DNA from: JBGQAS01 sp963699305
Lineage (GTDB): Bacteria > Chloroflexota > Anaerolineae > Anaerolineales > Anaerolineaceae
Assembly: GCA_963699305.1 (NCBI GenBank)
Contig: OY969431.1
Span: 1,674,001 to 1,738,000, forward strand
Direction: 5' to 3'
Length of the DNA: 64,000 nt
Numbering within the stretch: the first letter of the stretch is position 1; each line of letters begins with the position of its first letter. A program made the position numbers and the translations under genes. The notes under the pieces were generated by a model that was not told the DNA's origin, ran no database searches, and worked only from the letters and a program-made list of their open reading frames with translations. This document shows, piece after piece, positions 9,374-18,208 of this stretch.

Positions 9374-9981
9374 TGGCGATTACGACTGAGCAAATCAAAC
9401 AACTGCGCGAAACAACCGGTGCCGGTATCCTTGATTGCCGCAAGGCATTGGAGGAATCCAAGGGCGATATGGCAAAAGCCATCGATTATTTACGTGAAAA
9501 AGGACTGGCGATGGCAGCCAAGCGCGCCGACCGCAAAGCCTCGGAAGGCATGTTGGAATTGTATTCCCACGGAGAAGGTCGCGTTGGTGTGATGGTGGAA
9601 TTGAACTGCGAAACCGATTTCGTCGCCCGCGCTGAAGAATTCCGCAAACTGGCTCACGAACTGGCGCTGCAAATTGCCGCCTCCAACCCCATTTACATCA
9701 AGGAAGATGATATCCCGGCAGAAGTCTTGAAGCATGAGGCTGGGATTTATGAAGCCAAAGCTCGCGAAGAAGGCAAGCCGGAAAATATCCTGCCCCGTAT
9801 CGTGGAAGGCAACATCAAGAAATACAAGGAAGAAGCTGTTTTATTGATGCAGCCCTGGATCCGAGATGAGAGCGTCACCATCCAACAGTTGATCAATGAA
9901 AAAGTCGCCGCTCTGGGTGAAAATGTTGTCGTGCGCCGTTTTGTTCGCTGGGCGCTCGGTGAAACCAGCCAGGGATCGTAA
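9373..9981 (+). CDS. tsf: Elongation factor Ts
   Basis: A nucleotide exchange factor that recycles EF-Tu-GDP. The N-terminal UBA-like domain (TEQIKQLRETTGAGILDCRKAL, residues 3-24) is followed by the conserved NCETDFVAR motif near residue 77, which contacts EF-Tu. At 202 residues it is the short, single-core form seen in Thermus, Chloroflexota and others, not the 280-residue E. coli form. It overlaps the rpsB stop by one base, so the pair is translationally coupled, and a strong terminator follows. Its partner tuf lies at 32.6 kb. Confidence 0.96.
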   Translation: MAITTEQIKQLRETTGAGILDCRKALEESKGDMAKAIDYLREKGLAMAAKRADRKASEGMLELYSHGEGRVGVMVELNCETDFVARAEEFRKLAHELALQIAASNPIYIKEDDIPAEVLKHEAGIYEAKAREEGKPENILPRIVEGNIKKYKEEAVLLMQPWIRDESVTIQQLINEKVAALGENVVVRRFVRWALGETSQGS

Positions 9982-9989
9982 TGTTCCAG

Positions 9990-10019
9990 GAGCCAACCAT
10001 CCGGTTGGCTCTTTTTTTT
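9990..10019 (+). terminator. Rho-independent terminator after tsf
   Basis: GAGCCAACC (9990-9998) and GGTTGGCTC (10003-10011) pair perfectly over 9 bp with a 4-base loop and are followed by eight T. This closes the rpsB-tsf transcript. Confidence 0.93.
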
Positions 10020-10089
10020 AGGTGTTAAACACAACAAGCCAAGTTGTTATACAATACTAATGCTCTCTGCAATCAACCAAGGAGATGAA

Positions 10090-10809
10090 ATGGAAACTCT
10101 AAAATTCCATCGGGTTTTGATCAAGCTGGGGGGTGAAGCACTTGCCAGTGATTCCGGTGAAGGCATTGATACCAAGCGCGCCCTCGATATAGCCCGCCGC
10201 GTGCGTGAGGTGCGTGAATTGGGCGTGGATGTAGCCATTGTCATTGGTGCCGGCAACCTGTGGCGCGGACGCGAAGGGCTGCAGATGGGAATGGATCGCG
10301 CCACTGCCGATTACATGGGTATGTTGGCAACCGTGATGAATGCCCTGGCTTTAATGGATGCGCTCGAAAGCATCGGTGTCATCACCCGGGTGCAATCCGC
10401 CATCGAAATGCGCACCGTCGCCGAACCGTACATCCGGCGGCGCGCCATCCGCCACCTGGAAAAAGGCCGTGTGGTGGTGTTTGGCGGTGGCACTGGGAAT
10501 CCCTTCTTCTCCACCGATACAGCCGCGGCTTTGCGCGCTATGGAGATCGGCGCGGATGTCCTGATCAAAGCCACCAAGGTGGATGGCGTCTATGACAGCG
10601 ACCCCAAAACCAACAAGAACGCCAAAAAGTTTGACCACCTCACCTATCTGGAAACATTGAATAAAAAGCTGGAGATCATGGACACCACCGCCATTTCGCT
10701 GTGCATGGACAACAAGCTGCCCATCCTGGTGCTCAGTTTATGGGATGAAGCAGCCATGAAGCGGGCTATTCTGGGAGACAAAGTAGGTACGCTGGTAACC
10801 ATGGAATGA
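10090..10809 (+). CDS. pyrH: UMP kinase
   Basis: Phosphorylates UMP to UDP in pyrimidine nucleotide synthesis; a cytoplasmic hexamer of the amino-acid kinase fold. Motifs in order are LIKLGGEAL at the N-terminus, VIGAGNLWRG, the dimer helix MLATVMNALALMDAL, FGGGTGNPFFSTDTAA and IKATKVDGVYDSDPK. I chose the ATG at 10090, preceded by AAGGAG, giving 239 residues, rather than the ATG at 10060. The order rpsB-tsf-pyrH is widespread, but frr, which usually comes next, is replaced here by the pheST T-box. Confidence 0.96.
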   Translation: METLKFHRVLIKLGGEALASDSGEGIDTKRALDIARRVREVRELGVDVAIVIGAGNLWRGREGLQMGMDRATADYMGMLATVMNALALMDALESIGVITRVQSAIEMRTVAEPYIRRRAIRHLEKGRVVVFGGGTGNPFFSTDTAAALRAMEIGADVLIKATKVDGVYDSDPKTNKNAKKFDHLTYLETLNKKLEIMDTTAISLCMDNKLPILVLSLWDEAAMKRAILGDKVGTLVTME

Positions 10810-10845
10810 AAACCCTTTATTGCATGACGCAATTCCTGGCTTACC

Positions 10846-10873
10846 TTGACATTTATTTTCTTTGAGGGATAAT
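10846..10873 (+). promoter_or_regulatory. Sigma-70-type promoter of pheST
   Basis: TTGACA (10846-10851) and GATAAT (10868-10873) are separated by 16 bases. The expected transcription start, near 10880, is at the 5' edge of the T-box leader. Confidence 0.8.
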
Positions 10874-10879
10874 TGGCTC

Positions 10880-11157
10880 ACAGGCTTTGACGAAGGAAAG
10901 TACATCCGCGGAAGCCGACAGGGAAGAGCAGGCACAGATTGAGACCTGCTTGCGAAGAAAACGGATGGAAGTTCCCTTCCGAGCCGTTCAGGTGAAAGAC
11001 GACGTCCTTTAGCTTGAGCCGCTTCTGTAGCGTTACCAGCACAGCCAATCGTCCGTTGGGATGGTTGGCCAGAGCAGCGTCAATCAATGACGAACCTGGG
11101 TGGTACCGCGGAATTCATCCCCGTCCCTTAATTTGGGATGGGATTTGTTTTTAAAGG
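10880..11157 (+). promoter_or_regulatory. T-box riboswitch, Phe-specific, upstream of pheS
   Basis: The leader contains the diagnostic T-box core GGGTGGTACCGCGG (about 11098-11111), which pairs with the CCA end of uncharged tRNA. It is followed by a terminator hairpin built from ATCCCCGTCCC and GGGATGGGAT with a T-rich tail (11116-11157). A TTC Phe codon at 10972-10974, in the context GGAAGTTCCCTTCCGAGCC, is the best specifier candidate and matches the downstream pheS-pheT genes. Mechanism (known for the family): uncharged tRNA-Phe stabilises the antiterminator and turns the operon on. The Stem I fold was judged by eye only. Confidence 0.9.
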
Positions 11158-11173
11158 CTGGTTTGGAGGAAAA

Positions 11174-12217
11174 ATGGTAGATCCTGAAAGTTTGCGAAAA
11201 CTATATGAAAAGATAAAAAATGATGGACTTTCCGATTTGGAAAAGGTCACCGACGAAAAAGGGACAGTCACTTGGAAAACACACCATCTAGGTTCAGGTT
11301 CTTCACTTGCGGCTGAATTCAAGAACTTACCAAAGCTGGGATCAGATCTAAAACCTCTAGCCGGCAAAGAAATCAACCTTCTCAAGATGACTTTTGAAAA
11401 AGCACTTAATGAAAAGATTGAGTCTATCAAAAGGGGAAATCTTGAAAAGAGTATATCTACTGAAAAATTGGATGTCACCCTGCCGGGTCGAACCCCGCTG
11501 GTTGGCAGATTGCATCCGATCACCCAAACACTGCGGAAGATCATCAATATTTTCGGTGAGATGGGTTTCCAGGTGTTCCGCTCGCGTGAGGTGGAGACGG
11601 ATGAGTTCAACTTCGAGCTGCTCAACATCCCTGCCTATCACCCGGCACGTGATATGTGGGATACCTTCCATACCACCATCCCAAATATCATCCTGCGCAC
11701 ACACACCTCACCGGGACAGATCCATGTCATGCGCCAGTCTGCACCGGAACCCATCCGCGTCATCCTGCCGGGCATGTGCTACCGCTACGAGCAGATGGAT
11801 GCCCGCCACGAGAGCCAGATGCTGCAGGTGGAATTACTGGCAGTTGGCAGGCACATCACCCTCGCCAACCTGAAAGGGACACTGGTCGAATTTGCAAAAA
11901 GTATGTATGGCGTCAACGTCCGATCACGCTTCCGCCCCAGCTACTTCCCCTTCACGGAGCCCAGCGGCGACCTGGAGATTGAATGTTTCATTTGTCACGG
12001 CAAAGGCTGCAACGTATGCCGCGGTTCCGGCTGGTTGGAGATCATGGGATGCGGCATGCTGCACCCGACCGTGTTAAAAAACGGCGGCTATGACCCTGAA
12101 ATTTATTCCGGCTTTGCTGCCGGCATGGGAGTGGAACGCGTCACCATGCTGCGCAACAAGGTGGAAGAGATACGCTATTTCTACGGTAATGATATGCGGT
12201 TCCTGGAGCAGTTCTAA
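11174..12217 (+). CDS. pheS: Phenylalanyl-tRNA synthetase alpha subunit
   Basis: The catalytic subunit, charging tRNA-Phe as part of an alpha2beta2 enzyme. After an N-terminal helical arm it shows class II motif 2 (PGMCYRYEQMDARHE), a Cys cluster CFICHGKGCNVCRGSG and motif 3 (FAAGMGVERVTML) near the C-terminus. The Cys cluster in this position is typical of PheS from Thermus- and Chloroflexus-like lineages. I chose the ATG at 11174, with GGAGG upstream; the ATG at 11138 lies inside the T-box terminator stem. The frame is 347 residues and overlaps pheT by one base (TAATG). Confidence 0.96.
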   Translation: MVDPESLRKLYEKIKNDGLSDLEKVTDEKGTVTWKTHHLGSGSSLAAEFKNLPKLGSDLKPLAGKEINLLKMTFEKALNEKIESIKRGNLEKSISTEKLDVTLPGRTPLVGRLHPITQTLRKIINIFGEMGFQVFRSREVETDEFNFELLNIPAYHPARDMWDTFHTTIPNIILRTHTSPGQIHVMRQSAPEPIRVILPGMCYRYEQMDARHESQMLQVELLAVGRHITLANLKGTLVEFAKSMYGVNVRSRFRPSYFPFTEPSGDLEIECFICHGKGCNVCRGSGWLEIMGCGMLHPTVLKNGGYDPEIYSGFAAGMGVERVTMLRNKVEEIRYFYGNDMRFLEQF

Positions 12218-14745
12218 TGAAAATACCACTTTCCTGGCTGAAAGAATATATAAACCTCGAAATCTCCATTGTGGAAATAGCTCGAACATTAAACAATGTC
12301 GGGTTGGAGATCGAAGGCGTCTCCATCGTCGGGCTACCCATGCCGGATGAATGCAAAGAATTCAACATCACCGGATTGCCCTGGGAAAAGGATAAATTCG
12401 TGGTGGCGGAAATCCTGGAAGTGATGCCCCACCCGAACGCTGACCGGTTGACACTATGTCGCTTGAATGACGGGATACAGGAAATGACCATCCTCACCGG
12501 CGCGCCTAATTTGTTCGAATTCAAGAGCAAAGGGACCCTGCCGAAATCCATCAAAGTAGCCTATGCCCGCGAGGGTGCCCGCCTGTATGATGGTCATCAA
12601 TCCGGCAACGTCTTGACCACTCTCAAACGCACCACCATCCGCGGAGTCGAATCGTTTTCCATGGTTTGCTCCGAAAAGGAACTTGGAATTTCCGAGGAAC
12701 ACGAAGGGATTCTCATGCTGGATGATGATGCCCCAGTTGGAACACCTTTGATGGACTACATGGGTGACGCTGTGTTCACCGTCACCATTCTTCCGAACAT
12801 GATCCGGGATGCCTGCATCCAGGGTGTGGCGCGGGAGTTGGCTGCCGCCTTGGGTAAACCGTTGAAGAAACCCACCCTCAAATACCCGGTAAAAGGTGAA
12901 TCCATAGAAGGTAAAGTATCCATAAAGATTTCTGATTCTTCACTGAACCCGCGTTTCGTGCTTGGACTAGTACGCGATGTAAAACCGCAACCCAGCCCGT
13001 ACAAGATTCAAATGCGCCTGCGCCTTGCAGGGATGCGCCCCATCAACAGCATCGTGGATGCCACCAACTATGTCATGCTGGAAACCTGTGAACCGCTGCA
13101 CGCTTTCGATTACGATGTGCTGGTAAAGCGCGCCAAAGGCAAAACTCCAACCATCATTACCCACGCTGCGAAAAAAGGTGAAAAACTCACCACGCTGGAT
13201 GGTGTTGAACGCGAATTGGAAGATTACACCATCCTGGTCTGCGATACCGCCGGTGCGCTTTCACTGGCAGGTGTGATGGGCGGGCTGGAATCCGAAGTGA
13301 CGGAGAAAACCAACTCTGTCTTGTTGGAAGGTGCAGCATGGAATTTCGTAAATGTGCGGCGGACGGTCGGCAGTCAAAAATTATTCTCCGAAGCATCTTA
13401 TCGTTTTGCCCGTGATCTGCATCCCGCCCTGGCTGAACTCACCGTCAAACTAGGTCTGGATCGCATTGCTGCCTGGAGCGGCGGTGAAATCGCCGCTGGA
13501 CTGGTCGATGCCTACCCTAAACCAATTGAAGATCCCACAATAACCTTCACTCTCGACGATGTAAAGAAAGCGCTGGGCGTGGAAATCCCCACCGATACCA
13601 TAAAGACCATCCTTACCGGTTTGGAATTCCACATGAAAATCAGCGGTGATACGTTCCACATACAATCCCCTGCCCACCGCACCGATATTCATTCCGGTGT
13701 GGAAGGCAAAGCAGATGTGATGGAAGAGATTGCTCGCATGTTCGGTTACGATAACATTCCTTCGCACCGGTTGGAGGAGTTGATGCCGCCTGTTCATCCC
13801 AATCCGCGCATGGAATCGGAGGAACGCTTGCGTGATATCCTGGTGAACCTTGGCCTGCAGGAGGTCATCACCTACCGCATGACCGAACCCTCGCGTGAAG
13901 CGCGCCTGACCTCTACCGGAACGGAGCCTCCAGCCGTGAAGTATGTGGAATTGAAGAATCCACTCACTCCGGAACGCAGGGTGATGCGCCGTATTTTACT
14001 TGGATCGGTGTTGGAAATTGCTGAAAGGAACGTACGTAACCAGGAACGCCTGGCACTGTTCGAGATTGCGCCCGAATATCACCCGGTCGAAGGCAGCGAC
14101 CTGCCCGATGAACCTTTAAAGCTTGCCATCCTGCTTTGCGGTGCACGGCAGCCTTCCGGTTGGGAAAAAAGCGAAAGTAAGAATCTGGATTTCTTTGACC
14201 TGAAGGGAATCGTTGAATCGATGCTGAATATGCTGCATGTGCCAGGGATCGCGTACCTGCCACTCGAAGGGACAATCTACCATCCCGGTAAATGCGTCGA
14301 AGTAAAATCCGGCGAATTGCGGATTGGCATTTTTGGCGAGATGCATCCGTTGGTGAAGGAGAAGTTTGACCTAGGCACATCCCCAATCATGGCTGCAGAA
14401 TTGGACCTTGAGGTGCTGCTTGGATTAGTCCCGGACCGCAGCGAGTCTGCCCCCGTGTCCAGCTTCCCCCCTGTCATTGAGGATATTGCCATCGTGGTCG
14501 ATGAAAATATAACGAATGAACAAGTGGAAACCCTCATCCGGCAAACCGGAGGCAAAGCATTGACCGCAGTGCGCTTATTCGATATTTTCCGCTCCGAACA
14601 ATTGGGTGACGGGAAAAAGAGCCTGGCCTACAACCTGACGTACCAGGCATGGGACCACACCATGGATGACAAGGAAGCTGCCCAGATCCGACAAAGAATC
14701 ATCAAACGGTTGGAGCAGGTGCTGGGAGCAAAACTGCGAAGTTAG
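12217..14745 (+). CDS. pheT: Phenylalanyl-tRNA synthetase beta subunit
   Basis: The 842-residue beta subunit carries the editing site for mischarged Tyr-tRNA-Phe. Order of domains: an N-terminal B1 segment, the OB-fold tRNA-binding domain (VVAEILEVMPHPNADRLTLC, about residues 59-78), the B3/4 editing domain (RPINSIVDATNYVMLE and LAGVMGGLESEV), a B5 domain, the catalytic-like module (KADVMEEIARMFGYDNIP, LKNPLTPERRVMRRILLG) and the C-terminal FDX-ACB domain (SFPPVIEDIAIVVDENI). It is translationally coupled to pheS and shares its T-box control. A stand-alone B3/4 relative sits at 49.3-50.1 kb. Confidence 0.96.
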   Translation: MKIPLSWLKEYINLEISIVEIARTLNNVGLEIEGVSIVGLPMPDECKEFNITGLPWEKDKFVVAEILEVMPHPNADRLTLCRLNDGIQEMTILTGAPNLFEFKSKGTLPKSIKVAYAREGARLYDGHQSGNVLTTLKRTTIRGVESFSMVCSEKELGISEEHEGILMLDDDAPVGTPLMDYMGDAVFTVTILPNMIRDACIQGVARELAAALGKPLKKPTLKYPVKGESIEGKVSIKISDSSLNPRFVLGLVRDVKPQPSPYKIQMRLRLAGMRPINSIVDATNYVMLETCEPLHAFDYDVLVKRAKGKTPTIITHAAKKGEKLTTLDGVERELEDYTILVCDTAGALSLAGVMGGLESEVTEKTNSVLLEGAAWNFVNVRRTVGSQKLFSEASYRFARDLHPALAELTVKLGLDRIAAWSGGEIAAGLVDAYPKPIEDPTITFTLDDVKKALGVEIPTDTIKTILTGLEFHMKISGDTFHIQSPAHRTDIHSGVEGKADVMEEIARMFGYDNIPSHRLEELMPPVHPNPRMESEERLRDILVNLGLQEVITYRMTEPSREARLTSTGTEPPAVKYVELKNPLTPERRVMRRILLGSVLEIAERNVRNQERLALFEIAPEYHPVEGSDLPDEPLKLAILLCGARQPSGWEKSESKNLDFFDLKGIVESMLNMLHVPGIAYLPLEGTIYHPGKCVEVKSGELRIGIFGEMHPLVKEKFDLGTSPIMAAELDLEVLLGLVPDRSESAPVSSFPPVIEDIAIVVDENITNEQVETLIRQTGGKALTAVRLFDIFRSEQLGDGKKSLAYNLTYQAWDHTMDDKEAAQIRQRIIKRLEQVLGAKLRS

Positions 14746-14755
14746 CTTGACAAAA

Positions 14756-14780
14756 AACTTCCCGTGAAAATTGGGAAGTT
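14756..14780 (+). terminator. Hairpin after pheT, weak terminator
   Basis: AACTTCCC (14756-14763) and GGGAAGTT (14773-14780) form a perfect 8-bp stem with a 9-base loop. The following AATTAATAT is A/T-rich but not a real U-tract, so termination is likely partial. A TATAAT at 14797-14802 could be the -10 box of the ABC genes, without a clear -35. Confidence 0.5.
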
Positions 14781-14833
14781 AATTAATATCTTGATTTATA
14801 ATAATTATCACAATTTCCTGGGAGGGTTTTCTT

Positions 14834-15604
14834 ATGCTTGATCCTTTATCTTTGATCCAGATCGACCACCTTGTAAAAAAATATGGCACCAAGACCGCCG
14901 TCGACGATATCACCTTTGAGGTGCGCGCGGGAGAAATTTTCGGATTTCTCGGTCCTAACGGCGCCGGCAAGACCACTACGCTCAAAATTCTCGTCGGTTT
15001 ATTGCAACCGTCCAGTGGATTAGTAAAAATTGGGGGGTACGATGTACAAACCCAATCCTTGCAAGCTAAGGCTTCATGTGGATTTGTGCCGGATGAGCCG
15101 AACCTGTATGCCAAGTTGACCGCCCGTGAGTTGATGCGATTTGTTGGCGACCTGTACGGGTTGGAAAAAAAACAGATCAACACCCGCATTGAGGAGCTGC
15201 TGCGCATGTTCGACCTTTCCCAGGCAGGCGACGATACCATCGATTCCTACAGTCATGGCATGAAACAGAAAACCTCGGTGGCAGCTGCCCTTATCCATGA
15301 TCCCAAGGTCCTGGTGCTGGATGAACCAACCGTTGGTTTGGATCCCAAGTCCGCCCGCATGATCAAGGATATTCTGCGCCAATTGGCAGACCGAGGAGCT
15401 GCCATCATCCTTTCCACGCACATCCTTGAAATTGCCGAACATATGTGTGATCGCATTGGCATCATCAACCTGGGAAAACTAGCTGCGGTTGGCACGATGC
15501 AGGAACTGCGCGGTCTTGGTAAAGGCGAAAGCAGCCTGGAAGACATCTTCCTCAGCCTGACCGGAGGGACAGAATACGCTGAAATTGCCGAGGTGCTCAA
15601 ATGA
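14834..15604 (+). CDS. ABC transporter ATP-binding protein
   Basis: The 256-residue ATPase of an exporter-type ABC system. Walker A is GPNGAGKTT (about residues 39-47), the signature segment is SYSHGMKQKTSVAAAL rather than a strict LSGGQ, and Walker B is VLVLDEPTVGLDP, followed by the H-loop ILSTHILE. This form is typical of ABC-2-type drug, lipid or signal exporters (EcsA/YxlF style). A GGGAGG ribosome site precedes the ATG. Its stop overlaps the permease start (ATGA), so the two form a unit. The substrate is unknown. Confidence 0.93.
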   Translation: MLDPLSLIQIDHLVKKYGTKTAVDDITFEVRAGEIFGFLGPNGAGKTTTLKILVGLLQPSSGLVKIGGYDVQTQSLQAKASCGFVPDEPNLYAKLTARELMRFVGDLYGLEKKQINTRIEELLRMFDLSQAGDDTIDSYSHGMKQKTSVAAALIHDPKVLVLDEPTVGLDPKSARMIKDILRQLADRGAAIILSTHILEIAEHMCDRIGIINLGKLAAVGTMQELRGLGKGESSLEDIFLSLTGGTEYAEIAEVLK

Positions 15605-17355
15605 GCGTGGGGGACTTGCATATCGAAGAGCGCCTGTGGCCAGCAGTCTGGAAGTTACTTCGCATCCGGCTGATCATTTCCTGGAGCAGTTTCAAGCGCA
15701 GCAAGATCAGAGCAAAGATCGGCATGATCGTGCTCGTTTTATTTTTTACCGGTCTTCTTGTCTTGGCTTTCATCGGAAGCCATGCCCTTCTGGATTTCCT
15801 ACGATCGCCGCAATTTTCGCAGCTTGGTCTGGATGCCACACCGATAATCCGGATGATCCCCAATCTGCTGATCACCTTCGCTACCTTATTCATCTTCCTG
15901 ACCAGTTTCAGCCTTCTGCTGCAGGCATTGTATCTATCCGGAGATATGGAATTCCTGCTCAGCACACCGGTGCCCATCCGCGCAGTGTTCATATCGAAAT
16001 TGGTCCAGGCAATCCTTCCGAACTTTGGGCTGATCTGCTTGATCGCATTGCCAGTTATGTTCGGATTGGGTTCCTCGTATGGATACTCGATTTGGTTTTA
16101 TATTCTCACCATCTTTGTCCTGGCGATACTTGCCCTGGCTGCTGCCAGCCTCTCCAGCCTGGTGGTGATGGTAGTTTCACGCGTCATTGCTCCCCGCAGG
16201 GTTGCTGAGGTGATCGGATTCATCGTGGCAGCCATGACACTGGTGTGTTCACAATCGGGGCAGCTATTCAATCATATGGATTCGAGCATCAAGCCGGATC
16301 AGGTGGCAGGCGTGCTGAATACACTGACCCGTTTCAATGTGAGCTGGTCACCAATCACCTGGGCTGGTCAGGGTTTGGTCGGAATTGGCGAGGGGAACTG
16401 GTTGAGCGGGATCGGGTTTACGCTGCTGACACTTTTCCTTGGCGCTGGAATTTTTACGGTCGCATTATTGACCGCCGAGAAGTTGTACTATACCGGTTGG
16501 GCAAGAGTTCAAGGCAGTTGGCGAAAAAAGAAAAAAATCGTTTCCAAAACAAAATTACAAGATGAAAAGACAAACTGGGTTGAAAAACGGATTTCTTCAC
16601 CCATCCGTGCCATCATCGTCAAGGATTTCCTTTTATTACGCCGTGATTTGCGCCATCTTTCCCAAATACTTTCACCATTGATTTTTGGCGTTGTTTATGC
16701 CATTGTGCTGTTGCGTTCCGGTGGAAAAGTACCTCAAGGTCAGGGTACGGCACCCGAGGCGTTGATGAATGGGCTGCAGGCGATGTTTACCTGGGGGGAT
16801 GTTGCTTTGGCAGCCTTTGTCAGTTGGAGCCTTGCCTCGAATCTTTCCAGTATGGCATTTTCCCAGGAAGGCAAGAATTACTGGATGCTCAAATCCTCGC
16901 CGGTAAACAGCAAACAACTGCTTGTGGCTAAATTCCTGGTGGCTTATATACCTTCTGTGGTTATCGGCTGTTTTTTCGTCACTTTACTCGCTTTGTTGCA
17001 GCCAGCAAAATTAGCCAACCTATGGTACGGATTGCTTACCTTAGCTCTCAGCCTGGCGGGGGTGATAGGAATTGTGCTCACCTTCGGCGTGACCGGTGCA
17101 CGGTTTAATTGGGATTCACCACAAAAGATGCAAAACTCCGGTGTTGGCTGTCTGAGCGCGCTTCTTTCCTTTGCGTATTTTGGTATCTCCCTCGGGCTCT
17201 TCCTGGGTCCAATCATTGTTCTTTCTCTCCTGGGTCTCCCCATCATCTACGGGCAGATCGGGGGGATCGTTCTGGGAGGAGGACTTGCCGCGGTTTGCGC
17301 CATCGCACCATTGCGAGGAGTGCGGGAAAAAGTCCAACATTTGAATGAGGAGTAG
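15601..17355 (+). CDS. ABC exporter permease subunit, ABC-2-like
   Basis: A 584-residue membrane protein with several hydrophobic helices in two halves separated by a basic cytoplasmic loop (WRKKKKIVSKTK, about residue 310). It overlaps the ATPase gene by four bases and is its obvious partner. Size and layout resemble the large permeases of putative ABC exporters such as the EcsB/ABC-2 group, but I do not recognise a named family motif. Each half probably contributes about six helices. No signal peptide or periplasmic domain is apparent. The stop codon lies within a perfect 17-bp hairpin. Confidence 0.8.
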   Translation: MSVGDLHIEERLWPAVWKLLRIRLIISWSSFKRSKIRAKIGMIVLVLFFTGLLVLAFIGSHALLDFLRSPQFSQLGLDATPIIRMIPNLLITFATLFIFLTSFSLLLQALYLSGDMEFLLSTPVPIRAVFISKLVQAILPNFGLICLIALPVMFGLGSSYGYSIWFYILTIFVLAILALAAASLSSLVVMVVSRVIAPRRVAEVIGFIVAAMTLVCSQSGQLFNHMDSSIKPDQVAGVLNTLTRFNVSWSPITWAGQGLVGIGEGNWLSGIGFTLLTLFLGAGIFTVALLTAEKLYYTGWARVQGSWRKKKKIVSKTKLQDEKTNWVEKRISSPIRAIIVKDFLLLRRDLRHLSQILSPLIFGVVYAIVLLRSGGKVPQGQGTAPEALMNGLQAMFTWGDVALAAFVSWSLASNLSSMAFSQEGKNYWMLKSSPVNSKQLLVAKFLVAYIPSVVIGCFFVTLLALLQPAKLANLWYGLLTLALSLAGVIGIVLTFGVTGARFNWDSPQKMQNSGVGCLSALLSFAYFGISLGLFLGPIIVLSLLGLPIIYGQIGGIVLGGGLAAVCAIAPLRGVREKVQHLNEE

Positions 17356-17390
17356 AAGAACTTGGAGCCATACGGCTCCAAGTTCTTCTA
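17353..17390. terminator. 17-bp perfect hairpin between convergent genes
   Basis: TAGAAGAACTTGGAGCC (17353-17369) and its exact complement (17374-17390) enclose the loop ATAC. The first three bases are the permease stop; the last three are the stop of the methyltransferase on the other strand. There is no U-tract on either side, so it is a bidirectional end or RNA-stabilising structure rather than a classical terminator. Confidence 0.75.
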
Positions 17391-18202
17391 TCCAAGCTGG
17401 TAGCGGAGGATATAAGATAGTCGATTTAATGGTGGAATCCACCGCATCCAACGGATATTGCGAGTGCGTTCCTCTATTTCATCCAGGTAATACCATGTTT
17501 CAAGATGACGGATACCATTTCCCCATGTTTCCATCTCGCGACCATCATTCATATAAAAATTCAAAGATGCATGGGTTTTTCGCAATATTTTATTTGAATT
17601 GTGCATTCGCATGGACAGCTTTGACATGCAGTCGAACACCAATTCAGAGTTTCTAAATCGATTCGCCAACTCCAATACAAGGGATTTCACTTTTTCAGGA
17701 TCCAGATAAACCAAAACCCCTTCCGAAATGAAAAGGTGTGGGCCTTTGGATTTCGCGACGGAATCCATCCATGAAAATTGAAAAACAGATTTGGCAATAA
17801 ACCGATTGCGCGGGCTTTCTTTCAAGAATTGTTCTCGAGTTTCGATGACTTCCGGGAGATCGAGGTCGAACCAATGCACTTTGCCATTATCCACACGTTC
17901 AAACCGTGTATCCAGACCACTTCCCATGCTTACCACCGTTCCCGCAGGATGTTTCTTTAGAAACGCGAGGACAATCTGTCAAACTGGCGAATGCGGAGTG
18001 CTGTAAAGGTCTGATCTTCCTGCAATTTCCGGTATGGGGAAAAATCATGTTCCAGCTTTTCAAAAATCTTTTCTGCAGCAGGATCCTTGATCATGCCATC
18101 CGGGCGATGGCTTTCAACGACGCGGAAGAACAAGGAAATCAACATCGTTTCAGTAACGCCTTGCAGATTATCAGGGTGGATTTTTTCCTTTTCTACGGGC
18201 AT
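17388..18202 (-). CDS. SAM-dependent methyltransferase, PPM1/TcmP (LCM) type, frameshifted
   Basis: Reconstructed as one gene of about 271 residues. The N-terminal part (from 18202) has NLQGVTETMLIS and RIRQFD. A one-base loss near 17976 breaks the frame, after which IVLAFLKKHPAGTVVSMGSGLDTRFERVD continues, including the SAM-binding GSGLDTRF motif of the leucine carboxyl methyltransferase / polyketide O-methyltransferase group. HLFISEGVLVYLDPEKV is the conserved motif that follows. The natural substrate in bacteria is mostly unknown. It starts 6 bases after the ppk2 stop and is probably the last gene of the kamA-AKR-ppk2 unit. The break is more likely a sequencing indel than decay. Confidence 0.78.
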
Positions 18203-18208
18203 CGGTGA

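Noticed and set aside
8240..9402. Long minus-strand open frames antisense to rpsB (up to 248 residues)
   Set aside because: They are shadows of the biased Lys/Glu and GC-rich codons of rpsB, contain low-complexity Ser/Phe runs, and have no ribosome site or family motif.
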